From Apostichopus parvimensis (Eukaryota; Echinodermata; Holothuroidea; Aspidochirotida; Stichopodidae), in assembly GCA_000934455.1 (NCBI GenBank), contig KN882203.1:525033-577736 (forward strand): a stretch of DNA of 52,704 nt, written 5' to 3'. Positions 1 through 12,813 of this stretch are shown piece by piece. Within the stretch, counting starts at the first letter, position 1. Each line of letters opens with the position of its first letter. Position numbers and translations under genes: made by a program. The notes below the pieces were generated by a model, which saw nothing but the letters and a program-made list of their open reading frames with translations, ran no database searches and was not told the origin of the DNA.

Positions 1-860
1 CATCCATAACCTTTTTGAAGATTGTCACTAGTCACTAATCATGTATGTTCGACCTCATCGCATCTCATGTGGATCATTGTTTTTGTAGGTGATTCTACGT
101 CGCGGCCCACAATATCCGTCAGCCCCACTTTCAAGGTTTTAAGCCCATTGTTTGTTCAGAATTTGAAAATTCACATTTCTCCTGAGTAAATTAACTTCAA
201 AACATACCCGTCATGTTGCACATGTTGCACAACCAATATAGAAAAACCTCCTTCAACCCCTGACAAACCGGTCAAAATTGCACGATTAGAAGGAAGTAAG
301 AAGTTAATTTATTGGTGTAGAAATATTGAAACCTTTTACTACGGCACCTGTTAAATTTCGTTGAAGGAAATGAAAAATACACAAATATTTCCATAACCAA
401 ACACTACACACATAACCAGAACTGGAAGCTGTTTATCCTGGAAGGCCATTTTTATGCGCACTGATGCGATATAATATCTGCTGTTTGCTTTACAAATTCG
501 AACATATTGAAGTGAGACTGAAATAAATAACTTTTATCTGTTAATTGTGCAATGCCCCACATTCTTTTCATTTCGAAGGACGCACAGTTTGAAGTTCATT
601 ACACACTAAAGGCTTCGATTCTCTATCTGCCTCCAGTTTAGGGAAGATCTTGGGATTTTTATCTCTAAATGTCGCTAGATATTGCTAGATATCCATACAG
701 TACAATGTTCTTGGGATTTCTTGGGATTTTTGGGGGCCTGATCCCGGGAAATTGCAAATTCAGGAATAGTCACACTCCATTTAGGTCAGTGCTCGACCTC
801 TAGACGTCACTAATACACAACCAAAACACTTCGTCCCCTTTCTGGTGTAGTGACGAAAGT
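1..860. other. Non-coding, nothing recognised
   Basis: AT-rich sequence with short frames only. A small local repeat of TTGGGATTT occurs around 650-735. Confidence 0.5.
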
Positions 861-867
861 TCAACAA

Positions 868-1190
868 AGACAAGGAATGTGCATGGGTTATACGCTGGCA
901 TCAACATACGTGTTTTAGTATTTTTTTTTTCTTGAGTGTTAAGGATGGGGTCGGATATGATGAGAGAAGGTGGTAAAGAGGCAAGGAGAGTCGGCTGTTG
1001 AAAGGGGCCTGATTCATTTTTAAAAAGAACGCCCACACGTTGATGCAATGAATAAAATAAACAAGGAATTTGTATGGGTTATGGGCGGATATAAATGTTT
1101 TAGTATGTATTTTGAGGTAGGGAGGGCAAGGAGAGCCGGCTGCTGAAAGGGTGGCATATTGGTCCTATTTATTTTAATAGAACCCCCACT
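868..1190. repeat. Direct duplication, about 190-base period
   Basis: Two diverged copies (about 868-1034 and 1060-1190) share ACAAGGAATNTGNATGGGTT, GTTTTAGTAT and GGCAAGGAGAGYCGGCTGYT in the same order. Confidence 0.7.
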
Positions 1191-1654
1191 ATTTTCTACA
1201 ATGTATGAAATAGACAAGGGAATTGATGAAATGTGAACACATGCAGTTGCAAAAATAATAGTTCCATTAGCGTAATCTGTTAAGTCGGAACTCTTATGAA
1301 GCACACAGACTACGGAAAGTTGTGTGCAATTCTTCATGTTCAAGTTGGTGTATTACGTGAATTGTCTCTGACAATAGTTTCTAAGTATCCTTCAAACGTT
1401 TTGGAAGATTTTTCACTATACTATCCCCATAAACGGAATGTGAAATTGTTCTTACGCTCACAGGCACATTCATAATGTCCAACCAAACCTCTTGTGAGTC
1501 CTCAGATTTAAAGAAGGAAACAACTGTGCTATTGTTCAGGTGTTTCCAAGTTGTACTATAGTATGCTGTTCCTTCTTTTTATTTCCTTCCTTCATAGAGA
1601 TGAGTCATATAATACCTCAGTAAAAAGAATAACTTATATACAAGGTGATTTTGT

Positions 1655-1880
1655 TTTAAGATGATAGGATATCATATCAAATACATTTACACATACAAAA
1701 GTTCATACATAAAACGATATAACAAACAGAGTTCAACAAACAGTCCAAAAATAACTAATATAAAAGGGGTAAAATGTTAAGATGATAGGATATCATATAC
1801 AATACATCTACACATACACAAGTTCATAATTAATACGATATAACAAACAGACTACAACAAACATTCTAAGTGCTCGGATG
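1655..1880. repeat. Tandem duplication, about 122-base unit
   Basis: Two adjacent copies share TTAAGATGATAGGATATCAT, ACACATACA-AAGTTCATA and CGATATAACAAACAGA. Copy starts are near 1657 and 1778. Confidence 0.8.
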
Positions 1881-2219
1881 GAATGTATAAATCAGCGCGG
1901 TAAATACATGAGTTTCTGTAAACTTACGTTCGGTATTTTGATTTCTGCTCGATTTGTGCAGGAGACTTTTTAGTACAGTATACAAAGGGTGATTCTGATC
2001 ACTGTTAATCTTATAAGCTAGTATTGTAAACTCAGTTCTTGCAGCAGCATTTACTTTTTTCTAAAAGTATATTGTAATCTAAAATAAATATAGCTGATGT
2101 GTATTTAACAAACTTCATTCTTCTTGCTTTGCTTTCTTGCAATTTGGTACCAGACAGGCACTGTATATATCAGATGTGCAAGGGTAGAATACTGGTATTG
2201 AAACATTTTCCTTAGCATT

Positions 2220-2880
2220 TTGGTTAAAAAGAGATACAACGTAAGCCGCACTAAATACTATATACGTTTTTTAAAACCTTGATACAATGCAAACAAAGGT
2301 CAAACTGTCGTCGCTGTATACTCCCAGTACTCACTTTTTGAGGTTCTAGCCACCTCAGATCCCTCAATAATAATAATGATAATAATACGTTGCGATCTTG
2401 ATAGAATGAGACCTTCATGTTTGATGGTTTTCTTTTCAAAAACAAATTTCCTTTATTTTGGGGGGTTACGCAATAAAGTCTTGCGGTCACATATTGGAAC
2501 TACGTCATTTACAGAACACTGATAATTTCATTGGTCATTGTCAACAGATATCTTAGGAATTGTGCATGATACAGCAGTATCATCGGCATATTTTGTACCA
2601 GAAATGTGTGAGTTTGACCTAATTTCATATAGTAAATAATATAGCAGATTATAGACCCTTCTCCCTACCCTAAGGCACACCAACTTTTATTTCTGATATT
2701 TTCGATAACAACTTATCCAACTGAACTTGTCTAGACCATCCTTAAAGAAATTGTGTCAGCAAATGAATAAGTCATGTTTCTTTGATATATCGTAAAAGAT
2801 CCTTAATTATTTGATTTGGCAAGACAGTATAGAACGCATTTGAAAAGTCAAGAAAAGACCCTATAATTCTTACAAAGACC
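2220..2880 (-). mobile_element. Decayed LINE reverse transcriptase
   Basis: On the minus strand the fragment reads DFSNAFYTVLPNQIIKDLL (about 2860-2800), then KVGVP followed by stops (about 2690-2670), then the catalytic box KYADDTAVSC (about 2600-2570). Downstream a C-terminal-like stretch RDLRWLEPQKVSTGSIQRRQ lies near 2370-2310. Many stops and frame changes mark an old copy. Confidence 0.65.
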
Positions 2881-2894
2881 CTATAATTCTTACA
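2855..2894. repeat. Tandem duplication of a 20-base unit
   Basis: AAGACCCTATAATTCTTAC occurs twice in a row. Confidence 0.85.
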
Positions 2895-2899
2895 ATCTA

Positions 2900-4520
2900 A
2901 ATGAGACAAATATCATGGATTAATCAAACGTTTGATATCTACAATACATAGATTCTTTGAGTGGCTTGCAACTTCCGTTCTGGAACAGTGAGTGCCTTCT
3001 CCTTTCTTATGTAGAGCAACCTTTATGGGTTAACAATCCCAATGTATGGAACCAGGGCTGAGGGTTTATCAGTTTGGTGATGTTCAGTTGGTTTGTATGT
3101 CCATATTTTGACTTGGTTTATTTTTCCAAAAGGTCTGGTATAACTTCTCCTATGATCCTGAACTGCTTAGCCTGTGGAAGAAAACATCCAAAGTTCTGTT
3201 CCAATAATCGTGGGTGTTTTCAAATGGCATTTTGTTGGTTCTCAAATCAGTATGACATGGTTGTATTGTTTGGCTTGTCCAAAGGGTAATATTCGTCGTT
3301 ATGTAAAAACACATGGACCTTAGCCAAATTGTGTTACTGAATGGTTATAATGACTAAAGTATTCGGAGAGTGGGCCTTAAGTGGACTTTCGGCAAAAATC
3401 AGTCAGAAGAAACGAAAAAATAGAGAGTTTTACAACTTCTTACCCAGTTCAACCGAGTCTTCAACCTCAACATAGGTAAGACCAATATCTATCTCAATTT
3501 CACCAAAAGTGAACATTCATTAATACATTAATATCAATAGTATTGTATGATTTGTTCATAGTGACTATTAATATTGTTTTATCCTACTGGTTTGAACTAT
3601 TTGAAAGAAAATATAAGCCACACGACACTATGAAAAAAATTAAGGGTATACCAGATGTGGATAGACACGTCGCTGCTAGCATGTTTCAAAAGACAACACT
3701 GGTTGTCAGAGATGAAGACGTCTATCTGTCGCATTTGGTTAATCTCAAGTGACATGTGATATGTTGTTTTCACACAATATAGTTAATATCATGCATATTT
3801 TTCCAGTATTGATGTATGGGGTTACTCTTCAATCAATCAAGTTGATTTTCGTTCCAAGGGACTAACTTTAATTCAATTATCTTACAACACGTAGCATAAA
3901 GGGTGAGTATATTGTTTGCACAGCAGGACATATCCAGGTACGTATTGTATCAATACTTGCTTAACGGAATGCAAGTGAAAGTCAATAATTTGCACTTCGC
4001 ATACATAATATTATTAACCCTTAATTGAGAAACATGTTTTTCTTTATATCAAATTAATATTTAAAGACATGAAGCGCCAGCGTCGTGATCTCTGTTTCAC
4101 TTTCAGTATAGCGTAGATCGCATAATGCAAACGGAAGCATGTACGACCTGTAATAAAATATCTCAATAAATGGTTAACGAAATGCAAGTGAAAGTGAACC
4201 AACCGCACCTCCCATTTGCAATACGATGATCGCTAATTAAGCCACACAACATTACATTGCATTTGGTTTCCTTAACAGTGTGGCTGTCTGTCTATCTAAA
4301 GAAGGGGTATACGTTTGACGTAAGTTAACATTTTTATCACAGAAATAATGTCGGTTAGCAATGATGATATAATATGGACGTATTTATATCACTAAATGAT
4401 ATTGCGAAAATATGACGAACATATGTTTTTTGAACATAAAGCGACTACATATTAAATGATGAAGGTTGTATTTGTTAAGTAAGACCTTAGATGCAGTAAT
4501 AGTCTAAGTCGGCAATTACT
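2900..4520. other. Non-coding, nothing recognised
   Basis: Only short open frames without codon bias. Two similar stretches containing ATGCAAGTGAAAGT occur near 3969 and 4181, suggesting an old repeat. Confidence 0.45.
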
Positions 4521-4524
4521 TAAT

Positions 4525-4889
4525 AAAAAAGAGTTGGGTTATCCAGGTCGGGGCCATAGATGCACACAATGGTTACAATTTTGTCTGTAATCGCTATATC
4601 CGCAATTACGTATCTGCCTTATTCATGACTATGCCACTTTAAAATGTTAACGTTGACGGAGGGTTTAAATAGAATGAAAACACCGCAACTGTCATGTGTG
4701 CCATGAGCAAATATAATTTGTCCTCCCCATTCATTTTGCCAGAGTTTCTTGTCCATAGGTAGGGTGTGAGTCTCTTGTACCAGAATGATTTGTGCATTCA
4801 TTCGGTGGAGATAGGAAAAAAGACGCCGCCTTTTATTATTCTGTCGCAATCCCCTAGCATTATAAGAAACTATTTTGATGTTGTCAGCC
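4525..4889 (-). pseudogene. LINE ORF2 endonuclease, N-terminal fragment
   Basis: The ATG at 4889-4887 starts MADNIKIVSYNARGLRQNNK. The AP-endonuclease motifs N-A-R-G-L, LVQETH and GTHDSCGVFILF are present. After a TAA at 4621-4619 the same frame continues GRYVIADIAITDKIVTIVCI and YGPDLDN, further endonuclease sequence. It then ends abruptly. Non-functional. Confidence 0.8.
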
Positions 4890-5175
4890 ATTTGAGAACT
4901 GGAGGATATTAAGTGCTGGAACAGATACGTCGACGTTCTTGATGATAGTGGAGGATGAACACAAACAGACGAAAACGAATACAAACGAAAAGATCAATCC
5001 AAACTGGGAGAGATACCATAGAGGCAGAGGTTGCCCCATGACACAGGGAATTGGTTCATGATTTGAAAATGGTGACATCATTGTAATGTCAGCGACTGGT
5101 TACAATAACATGCCCTCCCGGGGACTTGACGAAATATACTAGTGAAAAAAAACATCAGTGAAGGAATGAACGTGC

Positions 5176-5904
5176 TTATGTTGGACCAACATTATATGGT
5201 TTACCGTTGCTCCAACGCCAGCAACCTCCAGTAAAACGTAATCTTGTGCCTTGCTGGGAAAGTTCCTGAACTTCTGACTTATATTTTCTCTTTTCGGCAA
5301 GATCGATCGTGGTCAGGTCATCAATAATATAGTAGCGTTTGCTCGTGACTTTATCTTGGTAGTATGAGAGCTTCACCAAGATATGCCTGTCTCTATTCGG
5401 GACTGATTTTCCATCCATGTGAGCCCGTTCCAGCCTGCAATCCTGGATTCCAGTTTCATTCAGCACCTTTTTAGCAATTTTCAGGCAGTTTTCTCCATCT
5501 TGGGTTGTAAAACCAACGATTCTGATGTTGTTTCTCCTGGAAAATCTTTCGTTCTTGTTGATAAGTTGTGAATGGCTAAATATATTGTCCTCCAGAATCT
5601 TTAGTCTATTTTCCAGGGATGAGCACTTATGCTTTAAAGCAGTGTTCTCTGCTTTAATTTCGTCAACGCTTTGTTGCAAGTCGTTCATGGTTTTTGAAAA
5701 TTCTTGTTGTAGGCTTTCAAACTCTTTGACCATACGACTCTTTAATCCGTTAATCTTGGTGTCCAACGAACTCACTGCCTCTGCCTGGAGGGCTTCCACG
5801 TCTGAGTCAGACTCGTCGGAAAGGTGTTGTGTTAGGCTTTGGCCTAAGCTTCGGGGACTAGAGGCCTGCGAGCGTTTCTTGATACCAACACTGCCTTTTG
5901 CCAT
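5176..5904 (-). CDS. LINE ORF1 protein (L1 ORF1p / transposase_22-like)
   Basis: 242 residues, uninterrupted. Residues about 45-105 form a heptad-rich coiled coil (for example LQQSVDEIKAENTALKHKCS), used for trimerisation in L1 ORF1p. An RRM-like domain follows, with RRNNIRIVGFTTQDGENC, then ERAHMDGKSVPNRDRHILVK and YYQDKVTSKRY. The end LRFTGGCWRWSNGKPYN resembles the ORF1p C-terminal domain. The known role of the family is to coat LINE RNA as a chaperone. An Asp/Ser-rich N-terminus precedes the coil. Confidence 0.85.
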   Translation of the reverse strand: MAKGSVGIKKRSQASSPRSLGQSLTQHLSDESDSDVEALQAEAVSSLDTKINGLKSRMVKEFESLQQEFSKTMNDLQQSVDEIKAENTALKHKCSSLENRLKILEDNIFSHSQLINKNERFSRRNNIRIVGFTTQDGENCLKIAKKVLNETGIQDCRLERAHMDGKSVPNRDRHILVKLSYYQDKVTSKRYYIIDDLTTIDLAEKRKYKSEVQELSQQGTRLRFTGGCWRWSNGKPYNVGPT

Positions 5905-5910
5905 AATTTG

Positions 5911-6990
5911 ATTGTATAATACATATTTTTTTCAAAGTCGATGCTGTAAATTCAGAAATCTTTATAACCATATCTGAAAAGAATAAGAAAACATTCATTG
6001 CCTGGGATTCTCTTTGTTAATAAAAAATAAACTAAAATCTTTAGCAATGTAGTTTAGTGCAGTAATATTATTAAAAGAAAGTGCAGCAATTATTTTTGTT
6101 TATTTTTTCATCTTATATGAATTGAAGATGATATTCAAACCGTTCCACGTGAAGTATGTAAGTATGAGTACATAGAAGGATCCACTGTGACCTAAAATAT
6201 ATCAGTGAATGTAGTGGTTTGAAAACTAGAGAAATAAAACATGAAATTGTAAGCATTCAATTATTCATGTTAAAGCATGATTCAATCCGACAATTGTGAT
6301 ATGAAGGCTAAGATTGCTGGAACCTGTATTACTTGGATCCCCGGTCTATAGGCTACGCCTCTGGGGACATTATGAGGTGATCCAGAGCCAGAAGGTGAAG
6401 TCGATGTAGTTAAATATATTTTTCAATCAGTTATAACAATTTCACTTGAGTGGATAGACTTAATCAGACTCATTGTTCTATCCTCATAAACCAACCAAAT
6501 AATAACAAGAAAGTATGAGTGCAGTTAATGCAGCTACATTTATTCTAGTCAATTAAACATTCACCATTGTAGTCTGTCAAATTCTCATCGCTTTCTTTGA
6601 ATATGACATCAATGATTTCCTGCAGATACATAGTCGGTATGATATTTACCGTCGTATTTATTATTACAATTGTGTATTAATGCTCTGTATAAAATATATG
6701 TTGCTTTCATGTGATATTACACCAAAGTAACCAAGACCGAAACAAAAAGCCAATTGTGACCGACAATTCAGCAGCACATTGGAACACGTTTATGAATACA
6801 TAACATGATGTTATTTGCCTGATTCCGGTCGTGTTATATCAGCGTTAATGATATATACCAATATATGGCTTTAAAGGGTTATTACTTGACATTTATTAAT
6901 TCTATCAATTCCTGCGACACAATTCACATTTACAACATTTATGTTAATAGTTAACATGAGATTATGACGATATGCAATGTTATGCTTGTT
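5911..6990. other. Non-coding, between LINE and GPCR pseudogene
   Basis: No open frame or splice-bounded exon stands out. Part may be the 5' UTR of the LINE. Confidence 0.45.
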
Positions 6991-6996
6991 TGTATA

Positions 6997-8029
6997 TTAT
7001 AGTCTCAACATGTGATTGAACACTCGTCTGAAGTTTTTATTAAACCCACAGTAAACCAAGGGGTTTGTGACTGAGTTCATTGCAACGGTGACAAATATCA
7101 AGACTAATTCCCCATGCTTCAATTCTGTACCTCTAATTGGAATAAAGAAAAACAAAGGAGACAAAAACAAAACGTTTGTTATAAATATAAAGAAGTTGAC
7201 TTTTGTTAGTTTGATTTCATATGAGGAAAATTGTCTACACGATTGTCTTTGATTACCAGTCGTTTGATGATTTTGTCCAGCGGATGATGATAATGGGTTT
7301 GTTGATACAAGAGTTACTGAAACGTTGCTTGTGACAGGGTTATTTTGTCTCACTCTTTGATGACTTTTGCGAACAGTTCGGAAAGTCAGGACATAAAACA
7401 ATGGAATTATTACAAAACAACTACAAAATGTAATATTTAATGTGTAAATTTTGTACAAGATTCCGATGAAGTTATTTTCTTCGTAAAAGCAAAACTCCTT
7501 ACCGAAGAAACGTTCTGTTCCGTAAGAAGTAACGGAGACTGTCAAATTTCAAAGTATATTAAAAATCCATACAAATGCAATCTGCTATGTTATAATTCGT
7601 TTGTTAAACAGTTTATGATAAACGGTGCGGCTCTTTGTCACAAGTACGTACCTGTTAATATCAATCAATATGAGATGTTGAATCGAAACAGGGATAAATG
7701 TTGAACTCGTTTGGTAAAATAATCGACACAGAAATGAATTTGAAATCAGAGTCTCTAATGAAGCAAGCGCGACGGCCATCAGAAAATGCCAAACTAACTA
7801 AATAGCTATTTGCAGCAATCCGCAATTTTCTGTTCTGGGTGATCGCAAGTAAAACGAGAACGTTACCAAAAGATCCAACAATAAATCCTAAACTGCATGA
7901 TATAATTAAGAAGTGTTTTAATACTGGTGGTATCGGCAAAGCTAAATAGTTTATATAGGTTGGATCCAGTGTACTTTGCACGGTCACAAAGATTGGCTGG
8001 TCAGTTGTTAGATTTTTGTATATTTCCAT
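6997..8029 (-). pseudogene. Rhodopsin-class GPCR pseudogene, intronless
   Basis: The start is the ATG at 8029-8027. The N-terminus has NLTTDQ (a glycosylation site). TM1 contains GSFGNVLVLLAITQNRKLR and TM2 SYLVSLAFSD. After a frameshift near 7780 the next frame gives the extracellular Cys and TM3 with the DRY-like LIDINRYV. TM4 contains AFVWIFNIL. TM5, TM6 (NFFIFITNVLFLSPLFFF) and TM7 with the NPxxY motif NPLVY follow, then GFNKNFRRVF of helix 8. Stops fall at 7587-7585 (TAG) and 7551-7549 (TGA). The full seven-helix layout in one exon with three lesions indicates a fairly recent loss. Which ligand class it belonged to cannot be told. Confidence 0.85.
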
Positions 8030-8039
8030 TCTCGCGTAG

Positions 8040-9235
8040 TATGCGTATGGGTTCAGTTATCAAATGTTTTTCACAGTAAATTACTGAAAGTATCCTTCTA
8101 AGTAATCATAACTTCAATGACGCTGCTTTCATTACTGGGTACCTTGCGGGTACTCACTGAGCCTTTCTGAATAATAACACAAATATCATAGTTTAAGGTA
8201 AGAGTTGTTCTTACTAAGCGGATTACTTTGGCGACACTTCAATAATCCCATTTGATGCTTATGTAGCAAGCTTTATTGTGGTTCAATAGGTTCATCAATC
8301 TCTTTATCCTATAAATCACTCACATATTGACAGTTGTAAAAAATATGTTATTTATTGTACAATTAGGAAAGGAATAGCTCGCACCTATATAAACAAAATT
8401 TGACTAGGATTGGATTTATAGACCTTGTCTATATGCTATAAATGTTCGCAGTTGAACTATGTTCTCGAGTTATTCAATGATGTGTTGCTTTAAGTGTTTT
8501 TAAACAAAGAGAAAGTTGAGGAAGATTCCGGGCTATAATTTAAAGTGTTTCTTGTTTCTTTCTTTTTTCTTCAACAGAAGATTACACTTTACCTGTAATG
8601 ACAAGATGATATCACTTTCAGTTTATAAAATCAATGAAGGTTTCATCCACAGACAAAGCAAAATGAAATTGTTCTTACTCATTCAAAGCAGCTGCTCCAA
8701 CTTTTTTAAACTATAAAATATATAAACAACATTTACTGTGGATATTTTTATAGACTTTTTCTTTCCTTTCTTTCAAGAGAATACTTTACAGATTAAAAAT
8801 TCAAAATTCATGCCACAATTATGAATATTTCTTGTTCCACTTGATGTAGAGCAGTTAGTAAATGGCACACTTTCTAATAAAAGTACACAATGTAATAAAT
8901 AGGAAAAAACATGATTCTATATCCAGTTTTTATCAGCTCTTGAAAAGAGATACTTCTCGGTATCATTTCATTCTCCAGAGCGTTCGTTTAGACATCAGTT
9001 TGGTAAACAACGTAAACACAGATTAATCAACGATATTAGTGCCTGATACAATCACTGTTGGAATCCAGGTTAAATGTACTTGAATGTTGACAAGTCTATG
9101 GCTTTCCGATCAACGGTGCTCCTTATGAGGGTGGAACCACTGCTCTTGTTGTACGGAAGTCCGATTGTTCCCTGCATACACACATAAATTGTGTGAAAAT
9201 CTTGATTAAGCGACAATTGGCAAACCTTTACATAG
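8040..9235. other. Non-coding, nothing recognised
   Basis: AT-rich. The short open frame at 8516-8716 lacks any recognisable domain. Confidence 0.45.
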
Positions 9236-9239
9236 CCAT

Positions 9240-9548
9240 TAATAATAATAATATATTCATTTATATTGCGCAAATATATGCAAATGCATTTCTATGCGCT
9301 TTACAATCGCACGATTACCCCGGTCAACGATAACTTGTAATACATAGAGACAATCCCTCCACATGGCAATAGCTAGGTAGCTCGCAGCTGACAGTTTTAT
9401 CTAACAGGTCCGCATTTATGCCCCTGGGTGAAGAGAGGCAATGGAGATAAAGTGCCTTGCCCAAGGACACAACGCAATGATATGTCCAGGACTCGAATCT
9501 GCAATCCTTAGATCACAAGTCCACTGCCTTTACCACTTGACCACAACG
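9240..9548 (-). mobile_element. tRNA-derived SINE with a conserved core
   Basis: The minus strand has box A TGGTCAAGTGG (9543-9533) and box B GATTCGAGTCC (9499-9489). Next comes a core including GTGTCCTTGGGCAAGGCAC (about 9473-9455), a motif known from core-domain SINEs of marine animals. The 3' part has GCGCTTTACAA-type and ATATTGCGC sequences near 9250-9305 and ends in ATT repeats at 9240-9252. Boundaries are approximate. Confidence 0.75.
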
Positions 9549-9549
9549 T

Positions 9550-12500
9550 TTCTCATTATATCATATAATAAGATACAGAACGAATGAGTCCATTGAAATA
9601 TGGTCCAAAATCCAATAACAAGAAACGATAGTACCAAGTAATCATACGTCGCATTGAGCTATTCAATTCGATAAAGCAGCCAGTGTAGAAATCTGCAGTG
9701 GCTGGTCAATGGTCTGCTATTAAAATCTTCGATGTGTATATATATTTATATACACATATAATGCATATACCTTTTTTTATTATTGCAAGTGTGACTCAGT
9801 AGTATTTTACTTTATTCTCCTTTTGTTATATTGTGTAAAGCTACACGAAAAATCATTTTGCACGTTTCCGTCAAATTAATGCACTAAGTATCTCAGCTGT
9901 ATAATATCCACCTTTTAATTTATTTCCCGATAAGTGCCAATGAAAGTCAAATGTTAAAAGCCATTACGGTCACTCAAATATCTTGTTTCAATTTAGTGTA
10001 GCTGCGCTTTGTTGATATTTCCTTCGTTCCATAATGACACGTAATGATACTTGAGCGGGATGTGAAGAAATTACTTTTCGTTACCATGGCAAGGACTTAC
10101 ATTCATATTCAATAACAGTGATTGCCTGTATTTGTTCTAAGCTGTGTAGATAAATGAATCGTGAACAACCACAAATAAGGCATATCGGCAGTCACATGGC
10201 TGTTTATTAATTGCCTTTATACTTTAGTTACGTTTGCCTTGCATTACATTTGAAGAAAGTTCGACACCAAATTTGATACCGCATCAGTTCTTATATTGTA
10301 TAATTTGTTCTTATGTTGTTCAATCCTGATTAATTGATTTAGATGTCGCAATCTCTGGTCTAACCTGCTGTGAAGTTAAATACTCAAAGCTTAATTTTCA
10401 AGCCAGAATGGTTGGAATAGGTTGTAATAGGTATATGTATATAATGTGAAGCATAGTTACAATTTAATACATGTAACATATAAACCATGTGGATCAACAT
10501 GGAAATGATCAAAGGATATGTACATAACATTTACTTATATTCTTAAATGATGAGTTGAGTCCATTAAGTAATCGTGGCAGTTTCAGTGGAACGTTACACT
10601 CTGTTCTGCAAATTCTGATTGATGATCAATTCCTAAACTGAGTACTTACTGATGGTATTAGTGTATCGCATTATTCTGTGTGTCTACTATCACTTTTGGG
10701 AAAATCATATTGCAGATGTTCATTAAGATAAAATGACTAAGGTACCTTGACATGCTTTAATACACGTTCTGTGAACCCCCCCCCCATACCGTAAGCAAAT
10801 TAAAATCGTTAGGAAACTTTTTTAATGATATTATGAACGTTCTCAGAGATCGGCATTACATTAAAAGAAACATGGTTTAAAAGAAACATGGTGACCCAGC
10901 AATAGCTGATGGTCTACCAACGTACAATGAGGTTTAAAGTTGTTTTACCAAAGACTGTTTTATAAAAAAAAAAATATAAGTCAAATTCATCTTCAAATGT
11001 ATTTATAGTTTATTTTGAACTAATTTATCATAGTCATGCCGTGTTTGATGTAGTAATGTAACTCTCACTTACTTTATATTGAACCGCCAAACGTTCGTTG
11101 GCTACACTTGAAAACACTCAAAATAAAACAGATATTACTTTCCTATTGTTTTCAATTTGAATACAAAAGCGCGTTGCGTCCTTTGATTATATTTCAATAA
11201 AAGATATTTATAGTGGACAATAAACACAATATGTATACAATACATGCATCAAAACTGTCTTCAGTTTATAATACATCATTTCTAATAAATTGAGACTTGT
11301 TTGAAATTAATCTGATTGTAATCCGAACCAAATGCAAGAAACTATAATGCTTACCGCCCAGTACGGTAAGGCTTAGGATTTTCGACATTTTAGCCAATCG
11401 GAAAATCAAATGAAAATAAAACAACAGTATTATCGAATTTCTTAGTTCACAGCGCAGCAGATGAGAACAAGGATTGAATAAGGTTTTTGAAATGTTAAGG
11501 ATCAGGGACGGGGACCAGTGACATCCATTTTAATCTTGAAAACTACTAGGCAAAATGTAAATCCTGGGCATTCAGTAATGCAAATTTCTTTGCGTTGACA
11601 TTTCTTTTCTACACATGGACGACTGAAGATAAACAACAATGGTAGCCTACTTTGCTATGTAAAAGGGGACTCCTATGATTTATGAGTAGAGATATTTTTT
11701 CTCAGTTTCAATAAGTTTCTTTCACAAAGTTTCTATGGGCTAACTCCCAAACGTGCAACTTTGATGCAACATCTGAGCATTTTATTGCAGAAAGCGGGAC
11801 ACATAGTTTTGGATGAACATACTTGACTATTATTTAAGCACAAACGAAATGAACAATATGGAAGCTGTCCAATCATTGGACTCTGAAGAAATATGTTATG
11901 TCCGAAGAATTATGATTTCCACTATGGGTAGCAAGTTATTCGGTCATCAATTGACAGCAAAATTATTCCCTATCAGTGGGTTATTGACTTTCAGTAGTTA
12001 ATGCTGGAAACCAAAATGTAGAGAAAAGGGAGAATTACAACAGTTGTAACTAAAAGAGACGTCAAAATATATATGACATGAAGAAGATATTAAATGTGTC
12101 TAGTATGCAATAAGTTAGAAGGAAGTTTGATTTAAGACGAAATTAATCCATTATGAATATTGTATAAAATGCGTATCAACAATAAGCAATGGATATCCAT
12201 TACTCACTACAATGTAGCCCTAATTGCCTGAATAGGTTTAGTTGAGTTATTGTGAGCAATCGTGACATCATCTTTAAGCCTCATCAGTAGCGTTGATTAC
12301 TAGTGTCTCGTTTCGATTTCTCTTTCACAGCTGTCAATCACTTTACATAAGAGAACCTTAATATAATTTGTCCTAACAACGTGTACATCCAACGAAATTG
12401 ATGAACTGTATATAACGTATAATTAAATGACTAGAAATGGTTTTGCTTTGCCAAGCTCACAGAGATATATTACATCAGCGGATTTTATTCCCAATGGCTT

Positions 12501-12810
12501 GCAATGATAATTTTTGACTATTGTTTCAGCTTTTCAAAATTCCAGATGTGTCGAAAGAAAATAATTACTTCAGTTTTATTGACGTTTTATTTACTTAATG
12601 AAATACGTACGGTTTGACTTATTGACCTTTCATTTTCCATTGAACTATTACAGTAAGTTAAGTAGGGCATGAACTATTTCTTAAAACATCATTTCTATGG
12701 TGAACCACACATCATCTCAAACATTAACTATTTGGGCCATGAATCCCGATGAGAAAATACAACACTTTAAAGTTACAAATGATTCGACAAGCCATGTCCA
12801 TGTTACAAAT
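9550..12810. other. Upstream of plus-strand paralog; no Ig exons seen
   Basis: Searched for paired-cysteine Ig exons like those of the minus-strand receptor; none found. A pyrimidine-rich acceptor near 12529 is followed by an open stretch LFKIPDVSKENNYFSFID, too short to assign. Confidence 0.4.
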
Positions 12811-12813
12811 TAG

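Larger units (their letters stand above)
4525..5904 (-). mobile_element. L1/Tx1-type LINE lacking its 3' part
   Basis: The element keeps ORF1 (5904-5176) and the beginning of ORF2 (from 4889), but endonuclease similarity stops at about 4525 and no reverse transcriptase follows. Most LINE copies lose the 5' end; this one lost the 3' end, so a later deletion or rearrangement is likely. The exact 5' end beyond 5904 is not visible. Confidence 0.8.

Noticed and set aside
5525..5911. Plus-strand frame of 128 codons opposite LINE ORF1
   Set aside because: It is the complement of the coiled-coil coding region; its Ser/Leu-rich content is a by-product.
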